From positions 1 to 29,026 of the IMG/VR virus record IMGVR_UViG_3300003322_000675: DNA of 29,026 nt; one strand, given 5' to 3'. This document shows positions 22,225 through 28,538 of this stretch, piece by piece. Position numbers and translations under genes: made by a program. The DNA comes from a virus. Positions within the stretch are counted from its first letter, which is position 1, and each line of letters begins with the position of its first letter. The notes below the pieces were generated by a model. It had not been told where the DNA came from. It searched no databases and saw only the letters and a list, made by a program, of their open reading frames with translations.

Positions 22225-22373
22225 TATTCTGAAATCAATATTTTGAAACTTTGTCCCGTATTTAAGACGACTTCTATTTCGCCGGTTCGTGCAATTTCCT
22301 GAACGGCTTGAACGTTATCCGCATCGTCGTTTAATAATTCAATCAAATATTCTTCAAAATCTTCTAAACTCAT
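22224..22373 (-). CDS. 49-residue microprotein coupled to its neighbours
   Basis: 49 residues, MSLEDFEEYLIELLNDDADN then VQAVQEIARTGEIEVVLNTG and QSFKILISE. It is acidic, with an N-terminal helix of E/D/L and a short C-terminal beta pair. It begins three bases after the vWA gene stop, with GGAG eight bases before the ATG, and its TAA overlaps the next ATG (TAATG). The snug fit and ribosome binding site argue that it is real despite its size. The function is unknown; it could be a partner of the vWA protein. Confidence 0.6.
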   Translation of the reverse strand: MSLEDFEEYLIELLNDDADNVQAVQEIARTGEIEVVLNTGQSFKILISE

Positions 22374-22376
22374 CTT

Positions 22377-22940
22377 TCACGCTCCTATCAATCTCGTGAT
22401 ATTTTCGCTGAGCAGATTTAATTGCCCGGTTTGATTGACGATCGACACGCCGCCGGTCGCCATCGAAAGGCGGCGCAAAAATTCGCGCCCCGCGCCGTCT
22501 TCCCGGCCGACGTAGATCGTGTCGATCTTCGACGTGAATTTCGCGGCCGCGGCGAGCGCGCCGCTTTCGTCGTCGGGTTCGCCGTCCGAAACGAGCACCA
22601 TTTTGATGCCGCAGCCGTCGGCCATTTTCATCATGTCGAGCGCGCCCGTCATATCCGTGCCGCCGCCCTGGTACACCGGAACGCCGGCCGGGCAGAACTG
22701 CGATTTATTCGAAAACGCGCAAACGGCGATTTCGCCCTCGTTTTCGTTCTGAAGCCGTTTCAACTGCTCGACTGCCGCATCATACCGGCTTTGATCGTCC
22801 GAAGCGTCCCGCGCGCTCATACTGCCCGAAACGTCTACCATCACGAGGCACTTACAATTCAAAAACGCCGTCGCCAAAGATTGATTATTTTTTCTCGCCA
22901 CCGCTCCCAAAGAGCCCTGAATAATTTGATTATTTGCCAT
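22377..22940 (-). CDS. von Willebrand factor A (vWA) domain protein
   Basis: 187 residues, almost only the vWA domain. The metal-ion-dependent adhesion site is intact: DVSGS (Asp36, Ser38, Ser40), Thr95 in GGGTDMTGAL and Asp119 in VSDGEPDD. There is no signal peptide or membrane helix, so it is cytoplasmic. GGAG lies eight bases before ATG, and it starts two bases after the previous stop. Cytoplasmic bacterial vWA proteins usually work with a MoxR-type AAA ATPase; none is coded here, and the nearest neighbours are a GNAT-like protein and a J-domain protein. It may assemble or remodel a complex, phage or host, but its target is unknown. Confidence 0.88.
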   Translation of the reverse strand: MANNQIIQGSLGAVARKNNQSLATAFLNCKCLVMVDVSGSMSARDASDDQSRYDAAVEQLKRLQNENEGEIAVCAFSNKSQFCPAGVPVYQGGGTDMTGALDMMKMADGCGIKMVLVSDGEPDDESGALAAAAKFTSKIDTIYVGREDGAGREFLRRLSMATGGVSIVNQTGQLNLLSENITRLIGA

Positions 22941-22942
22941 CG

Positions 22943-23602
22943 TTAATTCTCCAAAATATTTAATTTATGCTTGTAAAAATGCTTTCTCGCCATTTCGAGA
23001 ACAAGGCATAGCCTTGTTCTAATTTTAGAAATCAAAGAAGTTTGTTCGTTGCAGATCGTGCAAACGCAAACATCGTCGGAACCGACGAGCTTGATTTGAA
23101 CGTGCTTCCAAAAACTCTGATTTTTCTTAACGTCTTTCCAAAATAATTTCTCAGCCATTTTTACTTCTTTGTCCGCTAATTTTTCCAAAACTATTAAGCC
23201 GGATTTTGTTCGCCGCCCTGTTCGTCGCCATCCCGCCATAATGAAGCAATAACCGGGATTACTGGATTTAATTTTTTTCGCATTGACATAGGTATAATGC
23301 CTTTCACCAGGCCAGCAGAAATCAGCGACTCGGTCAGCCTGTCGGATAAGCTCAGACGAGAGATACGGGCTTTCGTTTCGGAAGATCGCGCAGTTGATGC
23401 CCTGTTCGCCCGCATCGTCGATAAACTTTCGCCAAACAAAGTAGGCGTCGCCGTCGAAGGTTCGAAGCGCAATAACTTCGCCGGGGCCGACGCATTGCGT
23501 TCGTTTTCGCCCGTCTTTGTATTTGTAGGCCGAATAATGTCTTTCATAAAATTCCAGTAAACCGGCGTCGCCGTCTTTCGTAAGCCACCAAAACAATGTC
23601 AT
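22943..23602 (-). CDS. GNAT-like conserved phage protein with C-terminal extension
   Basis: 219 residues. I prefer ATG 23602 (ATGA overlap with the J-domain gene) over a GTG two codons earlier. Residues about 15-140 match a conserved phage pattern: GPGEVIALRTFDGDAYFVWR, INCAIFRNES, SSELIRQAD, RHYTYVNAKKI, SNPGYCFIMAGWRRTGR, SGLIVLEK. The NPGYCF..AGWR segment recalls GNAT-type acetyltransferase-like folds, but the acetyl-CoA loop is not clear, so activity is uncertain. The last 75 residues (MAEKLFWKDVKKNQSFWKHV, then VCVCTICNEQ) look like a separate addition with a CxxC. A perfect 10-bp hairpin lies in the last part of the gene (22998-23020). Confidence 0.65.
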   Translation of the reverse strand: MTLFWWLTKDGDAGLLEFYERHYSAYKYKDGRKRTQCVGPGEVIALRTFDGDAYFVWRKFIDDAGEQGINCAIFRNESPYLSSELIRQADRVADFCWPGERHYTYVNAKKIKSSNPGYCFIMAGWRRTGRRTKSGLIVLEKLADKEVKMAEKLFWKDVKKNQSFWKHVQIKLVGSDDVCVCTICNEQTSLISKIRTRLCLVLEMARKHFYKHKLNILEN

Positions 23603-24453
23603 ACCCACATCAGCGAAAAACTGTCGCCGTCCCAGTAAGAAACCATTATTTGACCGTAATCATTGGTGATGTCGCGCCATTCGAGAACCTCTTCAACAAT
23701 TAGCTGGCCGAGCTCGCGCCGCGCTTTTACGCGCAAGTCGCCGCACCGGAACGGCGGCACGAAAGACGCGTATTTCGAGGCCTGCGGAGTCATTTTGGCC
23801 ATTCGTTCAAACGCGAGACCGGCGTTGTATTTGTTGCGTAATTCTTGATTCGAAAGCACGTCGTAAGCCTGTTTGATCTTTTCGAACATCTCGCGCGCGT
23901 TCTCTTCGCGGCAGATGTCGGGATGCCAGACGCGCGCCGCTCTTTTATAAGCCGTCTTGATCTCGACGCCCGACGCCTTTTCGTCGCATCCCAGAAGCCC
24001 GTAGAGCGTCCCGGCGTTTTTGTCGGTCTGTTTGAACCAGGCGCGCAGAACGCTTTCGGGGATCTTCGCCGACCACGAACCCGAAGCGTGAACGTTCGAA
24101 ACCTCGGCCTTGCAGTTGGCGACGTAATCGGCGCGAAACTCGCAGATAAAGCTCTCGGCCGCGGCGCCGATGATTGTCGGCAAAACACAGTCGCCGCCGT
24201 AATGCTCGTCGCAGAGCCGCTTTAATTCGCCGCCGTAAGCCGCGCCGACGAGCCAGCATTTCGAAGTGTTGTCCCACGCCCGCGCCGTTGCCGGGATATA
24301 ATTTTTGAGTTGCTCGACGAATTTCGCGTTGTACGGCGACCGGACTTTATACCCGCCGTTCTCGGCCGTGATCGCCACGGCCGGCGAACTGCCCGAGCTT
24401 CTCCCGCAAGCGAAAAGCGTCCCCTGATTTCCCATATTTACTAAGATTGCCAT
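23599..24453 (-). CDS. HARP-like plus J-domain (DnaJ-type) protein
   Basis: 284 residues. Residues 149-213 are a J-domain: TLYGLLGCDEKASGVEIKTA, the essential HPD at 177-179 (VWHPDICREE), then FEKIKQAYDVLSNQELRNKY. The J-domain stimulates Hsp70 (DnaK) ATPase, so it could redirect host DnaK to phage complexes. Residues about 36-90 (YKVRSPYNAKFVEQLKNYIP, RAWDNTSKCWLVG) resemble the HARP domain, known for DNA annealing in SMARCAL1-type proteins; this is my reading of a short pattern. The C-terminal 60 residues are unknown. GGAG precedes the ATG, and the leader directly adjoins the tail of palindrome copy 3. It lies downstream of the primase-helicase, so a part in replisome assembly is plausible. 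Confidence 0.82.
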   Translation of the reverse strand: MAILVNMGNQGTLFACGRSSGSSPAVAITAENGGYKVRSPYNAKFVEQLKNYIPATARAWDNTSKCWLVGAAYGGELKRLCDEHYGGDCVLPTIIGAAAESFICEFRADYVANCKAEVSNVHASGSWSAKIPESVLRAWFKQTDKNAGTLYGLLGCDEKASGVEIKTAYKRAARVWHPDICREENAREMFEKIKQAYDVLSNQELRNKYNAGLAFERMAKMTPQASKYASFVPPFRCGDLRVKARRELGQLIVEEVLEWRDITNDYGQIMVSYWDGDSFSLMWV

Positions 24454-24499
24454 CTATTTTCTCCAAAAAGTTAAATGTTGTAATCATTGGCTTTGCGCC

Positions 24500-24547
24500 A
24501 AAGTGTAAAAGTGTAATCGCCTATAGTGAATTACACTTTTACACTTT
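24500..24547. repeat. 48-bp palindromic element, copy 3
   Basis: Perfect 18-bp arms AAAGTGTAAAAGTGTAAT (24500-24517) and its complement (24530-24547), with a 12-base spacer CGCCTATAGTGA centred on CTATAG. The right arm supplies the last codons and TAA stop of the 85-residue gene. The left flank carries a degenerate form of the shared tail and then the leader of the J-domain gene. Confidence 0.92.
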
Positions 24548-24796
24548 TTGATTCTCACTCGGCGCCGCTTTCGATTTATTGGCCGCCAAAACGTCTTCGG
24601 CAAGCCCCACAATTTCTTTGAGTATGAAGGCAGCCTTTTCCGCGTCGATTCGAATTTTCAATCTTTCCTCGCCGCCATCGTGTTCGTTCAGGCAAAATTG
24701 CAATTCAATTTCGCTGTCCACGACGCTGGGCCGAACAAACAGTTCCATTCCTTCATCATTCAATTCGTCGTTAAAGCTTAAAATTTTTCCCGTCAT
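24539..24796 (-). CDS. 85-residue protein flanked by inverted 48-bp palindromes
   Basis: 85 residues from ATG 24796, preceded by AGGAG ten bases upstream; an in-frame extension to 24868 would read through palindrome copy 4 and is rejected. It opens MTGKILSFNDELNDEGMELF, continues with strands (SEIELQFCLNEHDGGEERLK, IRIDAEKAAFILKEIVGLAE) and ends in a polar tail whose final KV-stop is coded by palindrome copy 3. A small alpha/beta fold is likely; the family is unrecognised. It follows the primase-helicase gene, so a replication accessory or a regulator acting on the flanking palindromes are the obvious hypotheses; neither is shown. Confidence 0.65.
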   Translation of the reverse strand: MTGKILSFNDELNDEGMELFVRPSVVDSEIELQFCLNEHDGGEERLKIRIDAEKAAFILKEIVGLAEDVLAANKSKAAPSENQKV

Positions 24797-24846
24797 TGTT
24801 TTTTTTCTCCTAAAAATTAAGTTGTTGATTTCAGGTGGCTTGCGGC

Positions 24847-24894
24847 AAAGTGTAAAAGTGTAATTCACTATAGGCGATTACACTTTTACACTTT
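24847..24894. repeat. 48-bp palindromic element, copy 4
   Basis: Arms identical to copy 3 (24847-24864 and 24877-24894), with spacer TCACTATAGGCG, the exact reverse complement of the copy 3 spacer; the whole 48 bp is therefore copy 3 inverted. It lies five bases after the primase-helicase stop. On the - strand it is followed by 15 bases, AAATCAACAACTTA and then the ribosome binding site of the 85-residue gene. Confidence 0.92.
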
Positions 24895-24899
24895 CGCCT

Positions 24900-26876
24900 C
24901 TAATCGTCGTCTTTGTCGTAAAAATTCTTTGGTTTTTGTACCGAACTTGTCTTCAAATCTTTGCCGCAATACTGACCGTGTTTCGGGCGCTCGATAAAAC
25001 CGTCTTTGAAAAGTTCGTTAAGGGTTTTCTTCACCATATCCGAGCCGAACTGGTCTTCAAATTTCGTGATAACGTCGGCGGTCGAAACGGTGTCGGGATA
25101 AACGATGGTTTCGAAAAACGCGCGTAAGACCTGATAAGCCGTTTTCTTCGGCGGCGGCGGGACGATGGTCGTGTGGTGAAACCAGCGATCGTCTTTGAGC
25201 GCAAAAACTTCCCGGTAATTTTGCCCGCCGTCGGTTTTGCGTTTGGCGCATTCGACCGTCACCGGCTCGCCTTTCGAGACGTCGCCGAACATATTTATTA
25301 CCGTTCGCGAAAGCGCCTGAAGCGCCGACGCGCCGCGCCCGGCATGAACGCCCGCCGCTTCGATCTCGGTCTGTTTGCCTTTGCCGTAATGGTGCGCGAA
25401 CAAAAACGCGCAGTCGCCTTTCGAAGCCATCTTCAAAAGCGGCTTGATAACTTTTTTCGTGACCTCGGCGTTCGAATTTTCGTCGTTCAAGTCATACGCG
25501 GCCGAAACGTTGTCGACGAAAATAAACTCGACGCCGTTTTGTTGGATCAAACTGTTCGCCCATTTCTCGTGCGTGTTGAATTGAAAGAGCTCGCCGCCCA
25601 TCAGCCCTTTTGGGATCACTATTAAATTTTTCTTGATGACGTCTTTTTCAAGCGGCGTAAAAATTTCGAACATTTCGGCGAGATCGCGCTGAACGTCCTG
25701 AGCATCGGATTCGAAATCGAAATAAGCTATCCGGATCGGCCGGCCGCCTTCGTAGAACGGCAGAAACGCGCGGCCCGCGGCCATGCAGAGCCCGACGTTG
25801 CGCAGCAGGGTCGTTTTTCCGGCATTGGTAGCGGCTTGAATTATCGCGATGTCTTTTTTGCCGATGTGAAAACTCAAAATCTCTTTCGGCTCGAAAACGG
25901 TCGTCAAAAGATCGCCGAGCAGGTAAGGCTTTAACGTGTTTTCGTAGTCGGGCGCGCCCGGGTCGTCGTCGCTGACCGGCGCTTGTTGAATATTAGGCGC
26001 ATAGCGGCCGATCGAGCGCGCGATTTGATTGACTTCCGCGTCGTCGAGCGGCGGTTTGCAAAGCCGCTGATTCTCGGCTTGAAGGGCGTAATAGATCGAA
26101 TCTTCCGAAAAGCCGTGATGCCGCATTGCGCCCGCTAAAGCAATGAGCGTATTGTTTCGGGAGCCGAAATTGATCGCGTCCGGCACTTTCAAGCCGTCGG
26201 CGGGCGGGGGAACGAAAAGACCGTTTGCACTGGCCTGCGCATGGCCGTTTCCGTTCCCATTCTGCGAGCCATGGGTTGTCACAGAATTCAATTTTTCGAC
26301 CCATTCGGCCGGGAATTCCAAAAGCGTCGAGACGTCGTTCAGAAATTCATAATTTTTACCCGAAACGTGAAGACTCGGCGGCGCGACCACATAGCCGCCT
26401 TCACCGCGGACGTCGATAAACTCGGCCAGCTTTGAAGTCGAGTTTTTGATGATCTGCCCGGCCGGCAACTTATAATAAAAATGCAGCCCGCCGCCGGTTT
26501 TGATCTCGGGCGTCGATTCGAAAACGTCCTGATCAATATCGCCGATATATAAATCGAAAATATTGCCGCCTTTAGCTTCGTCGATGTCGAGAACGACGAG
26601 GCCCGAAACGCTGCCGGTCGCGATGCCGATATTGGCGCAAGGCATTCCCAATGCGCCCCACCATGCTCGAATTTGCGCTTCGTCTTTGGTCGCGTCCAGA
26701 ACGCCGCGCGGCACGAGCGACGCGACCGGATGCTTGCCGGGGCTTTTGCAGTCGGCCTTTTGGCACGTGCAGGCGCCCGTTTCGATCGAATGGCACGGAA
26801 ACACCGGCCATCCCCACTCGCGGGCGTAATTGAGCGCGAATTCTAAAATCGTGATTTGTCGAGTTTCTGGCGTCAT
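24900..26876 (-). CDS. Bifunctional primase-polymerase / RepA-like AAA helicase
   Basis: 658 residues. Prim-Pol domain about 10-195: a zinc-type cluster CTCQKADCKSPGKHP (36-50), metal-binding VLDID (95-99), GGGLHFYY (128-135) with the catalytic-site His, and VRGEGGYVVAPPS (156-168). A helical linker about 235-292 (FGSRNNTLIALAGAMRHHGF, DDAEVNQIARSI) resembles primase C-terminal domains. RecA/RepA-like ATPase from about 330: Walker A AATNAGKTT (348-356), FDFES (386-390), Walker B FIFVDN (451-456), and FLFAHHYGKGKQ with the following RGASALQALSRT. The last 90 residues look like a winged helix (TADVITKFEDQFGSDMVKKT). It should unwind and prime phage DNA at the fork. The nearby palindromes are candidate origin sites. 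Confidence 0.92.
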   Translation of the reverse strand: MTPETRQITILEFALNYAREWGWPVFPCHSIETGACTCQKADCKSPGKHPVASLVPRGVLDATKDEAQIRAWWGALGMPCANIGIATGSVSGLVVLDIDEAKGGNIFDLYIGDIDQDVFESTPEIKTGGGLHFYYKLPAGQIIKNSTSKLAEFIDVRGEGGYVVAPPSLHVSGKNYEFLNDVSTLLEFPAEWVEKLNSVTTHGSQNGNGNGHAQASANGLFVPPPADGLKVPDAINFGSRNNTLIALAGAMRHHGFSEDSIYYALQAENQRLCKPPLDDAEVNQIARSIGRYAPNIQQAPVSDDDPGAPDYENTLKPYLLGDLLTTVFEPKEILSFHIGKKDIAIIQAATNAGKTTLLRNVGLCMAAGRAFLPFYEGGRPIRIAYFDFESDAQDVQRDLAEMFEIFTPLEKDVIKKNLIVIPKGLMGGELFQFNTHEKWANSLIQQNGVEFIFVDNVSAAYDLNDENSNAEVTKKVIKPLLKMASKGDCAFLFAHHYGKGKQTEIEAAGVHAGRGASALQALSRTVINMFGDVSKGEPVTVECAKRKTDGGQNYREVFALKDDRWFHHTTIVPPPPKKTAYQVLRAFFETIVYPDTVSTADVITKFEDQFGSDMVKKTLNELFKDGFIERPKHGQYCGKDLKTSSVQKPKNFYDKDDD

Positions 26877-26936
26877 AAATTTTGCTCAAATAATCTTTCG
26901 AATGCCGGAACACTCGAAAGATTCAATCAACAAAAA

Positions 26937-27530
26937 TTAGAACGGAATGCCATCGTTTGCGGCTGCAGCTGCCGGCGGCTGCATCAGATTCGGCGCGACT
27001 TGATTCGACGGCGACGGTTGCGCGCCGGCCGCGGCTTGCGCATTGGCTTGATTAACTAACTCTTGTTTTGTTTTGTAATTTTCCGCTTGTAATTCGGGCA
27101 TTCCGTGAACCAGCGGCATGATTGAGCCGATATTGGCAAAGATTTTTTCACCCTGTTTGGTGTGAACGATGCTGATAAGAGCATTACGCCCCGTTAAATC
27201 GACATCGACCCCCGGCGGGCGTTTTTCGGCATCGGTCAGATCGTGGCCGCGCCACGAAAGCAAAAACTTTCTGAGACTGGCTTTTTCCCCGAGTACCAAA
27301 TTAAACGGTTGCGAACGAACTTCGAACCGCGTCCCGGATTCCGGATCGATCTGGTTGATCTGAAAAACATATTGAATTTCGTGCGTGTTGACCGGTTCAT
27401 CCGCCCCCGTGTCTTTGTTTTTATAGATCCGGTTTTTATATCCCAAATCCAACACTTCGCAGCACACAGCCTGAAACTGCCCTTGCGGGGCTAACTTAAA
27501 TGATTCTTTAGCTTCTGCGTATATTGCCAT
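26937..27530 (-). CDS. Single-stranded DNA-binding-like protein
   Basis: 197 residues. The first 130 look like a beta-rich OB-type core (SFKLAPQGQFQAVCCEVLDL, HEIQYVFQINQIDPESGTRF, DLTGRNALISIVHTKQGEKI). Residues about 150-190 are a low-complexity linker of A, Q, P and N, and the protein ends NDGIPF, close to the DDDIPF tip by which SSB proteins recruit partners. The conserved phage segment GEKASLRKFLLSWRGHDLTD lies in the middle. It is next upstream of the primase-helicase gene, so it probably coats single strands at the fork. GGAG lies ten bases before ATG. No recombinase of the Erf or RecT type is coded in the window. Confidence 0.72.
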   Translation of the reverse strand: MAIYAEAKESFKLAPQGQFQAVCCEVLDLGYKNRIYKNKDTGADEPVNTHEIQYVFQINQIDPESGTRFEVRSQPFNLVLGEKASLRKFLLSWRGHDLTDAEKRPPGVDVDLTGRNALISIVHTKQGEKIFANIGSIMPLVHGMPELQAENYKTKQELVNQANAQAAAGAQPSPSNQVAPNLMQPPAAAAANDGIPF

Positions 27531-27804
27531 ATTGCTTATATCTCCTATATTTGTAATTTGTAATTTGAGCCCTTAGGCTTTTTAGAGCTTTTCGCTCAAT
27601 GAGAAGCGCGTTTGACGGTAGTTTTGAAAAAGACAGGTATTTTCAAAACTTTTTTTCACGCGCTTCCGATTCAACGAAAGGCAGGTGTGAAGCAAATTAG
27701 ACTTAAAAACCTCACACCTTTCTTGCAATTCTCGAACGCCAAAGCCGGAGTTAGTTTTATTTAGCGTTCGATACATCAAAGAGCAGCTCCGGCAAACTTT
27801 TTAA
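27531..27804. ncRNA. Structured non-coding region, possible pseudoknot RNA or origin
   Basis: A 274-base gap with no convincing gene but five inverted-repeat pairs: TCGAACGC/GCGTTCGA (27732-27739, 27764-27771), GCCGGAG/CTCCGGC (27744-27750, 27787-27793), AGGTGTGA/TCACACCT (27683-27690, 27712-27719), GAAGCGCGT/ACGCGCTTC (27603-27611, 27658-27666) and, nested in the last, AGTTTTGAAAA/TTTTCAAAACT (27620-27630, 27640-27650). The first two pairs interleave as in an H-type pseudoknot. It could be the leader RNA of the SSB gene, a small RNA or a replication origin; strand and role are not known. Confidence 0.5.
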
Positions 27805-28146
27805 TTATTGCGGTTCTCTTTTCAATTCCGCCTGATTTTTGGTTTCGATCCGATCTTCGACAGCGCGTTGCAAATCAATCGTCCTGCCGGGACAAGTGTT
27901 GGCCATCCGAAGCGCGCAAACAACAAAATCTGCCACATACCGATCAACTTCATCAGGTGTAAATTCACTTCCGCCGTGCTCTGCATCATTAACGACCGCC
28001 GCGAGTTTTCCAGCGGCTTTCTGAACGTGCAAAAGCGCGTGCCCAAAATCCTTGTGTGTTATCGGTGAACTACGAAAATCACGATGGTAATGAACTGTCC
28101 ATGGTAATTGAGTTTGCAGTTCTCTAATTGTCAAATCTTTGCCCAT
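27805..28146 (-). CDS. MazG-like nucleotide pyrophosphohydrolase-related protein
   Basis: 113 residues from ATG 28146 with AGGAG just upstream; a longer in-frame start would overlap the HNH gene. The sequence is all-helical: HKDFGHALLHVQKAAGKLAA, then EVDRYVADFVVCALRMANTC, then IDLQRAVEDRIETKN. The helix order, the E..RY.ADF second helix and the final IDL..AVE.RI..KN resemble MazG-type all-alpha NTP pyrophosphatases, which clean nucleotide pools or lower ppGpp. The first-helix EExxE signature is degenerate (HVQKAAGKL), so catalysis is doubtful. The fold assignment is by eye. Confidence 0.5.
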   Translation of the reverse strand: MGKDLTIRELQTQLPWTVHYHRDFRSSPITHKDFGHALLHVQKAAGKLAAVVNDAEHGGSEFTPDEVDRYVADFVVCALRMANTCPGRTIDLQRAVEDRIETKNQAELKREPQ

Positions 28147-28166
28147 ATTGCTCCTATGTTTCTTTT

Positions 28167-28508
28167 TTAAATCAATCCAAATAAACCGCGCTCGGCGTCT
28201 TTCTTGGCAATCGTGTTTTTCTTTCTGACCGCAACGTGCTTGTCGCGATCGAGCGCCAAATGACACGCCTGACAAAGCGCGAGAACGTGGCTTGGTTTGG
28301 CGCATTTAACGCCGTACGATCGCCGACACCGGCACACGCCGCCCGGGTTGTCAAGATGCGCGACCGTGAGCACGACTTTCGAGCCGCGCGCGTTTATCGT
28401 TCCGTTTTCAATACCGCATTGCTCGCAAAAATTACCCGCCCGCTCGAAGCGAATATACTTGCTAAACTGCGCCCAATAAGGCGGGTAATTTTTGCGATTG
28501 AATGCCAT
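28167..28508 (-). CDS. HNH endonuclease-like protein
   Basis: 113 residues. A CxxC pair (C28, C31 in FCEQCG), the ββα-metal core VVLTVAHLD with His51, a second zinc pair CQAC (C79, C82) and the HLALDRDKH end (H83, D87, H91) are all visible. This is the small phage HNH type with two zinc pairs and a TVAHLD strand. HNH proteins in this size range can be packaging cofactors, homing nucleases or nicking enzymes; here it lies in the early region away from the terminase genes, which weakens a packaging role. The last residues, KDAERGLFGLI, match endings seen in similar phage proteins. Confidence 0.82.
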   Translation of the reverse strand: MAFNRKNYPPYWAQFSKYIRFERAGNFCEQCGIENGTINARGSKVVLTVAHLDNPGGVCRCRRSYGVKCAKPSHVLALCQACHLALDRDKHVAVRKKNTIAKKDAERGLFGLI

Positions 28509-28538
28509 TTATTTAACAACTTTCGTTCTTTTCCGACC

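Noticed and set aside
24797-24868. N-terminal extension of the 85-residue protein through palindrome copy 4
   Set aside because: It would translate the palindrome and its tail. The ATG at 24796 has AGGAG upstream.
27582-27779. 65-residue open frame on the - strand in the structured gap
   Set aside because: There is no ribosome site, the frame runs through all the inverted repeats, and the composition is odd. The repeats explain the sequence better than a protein does.
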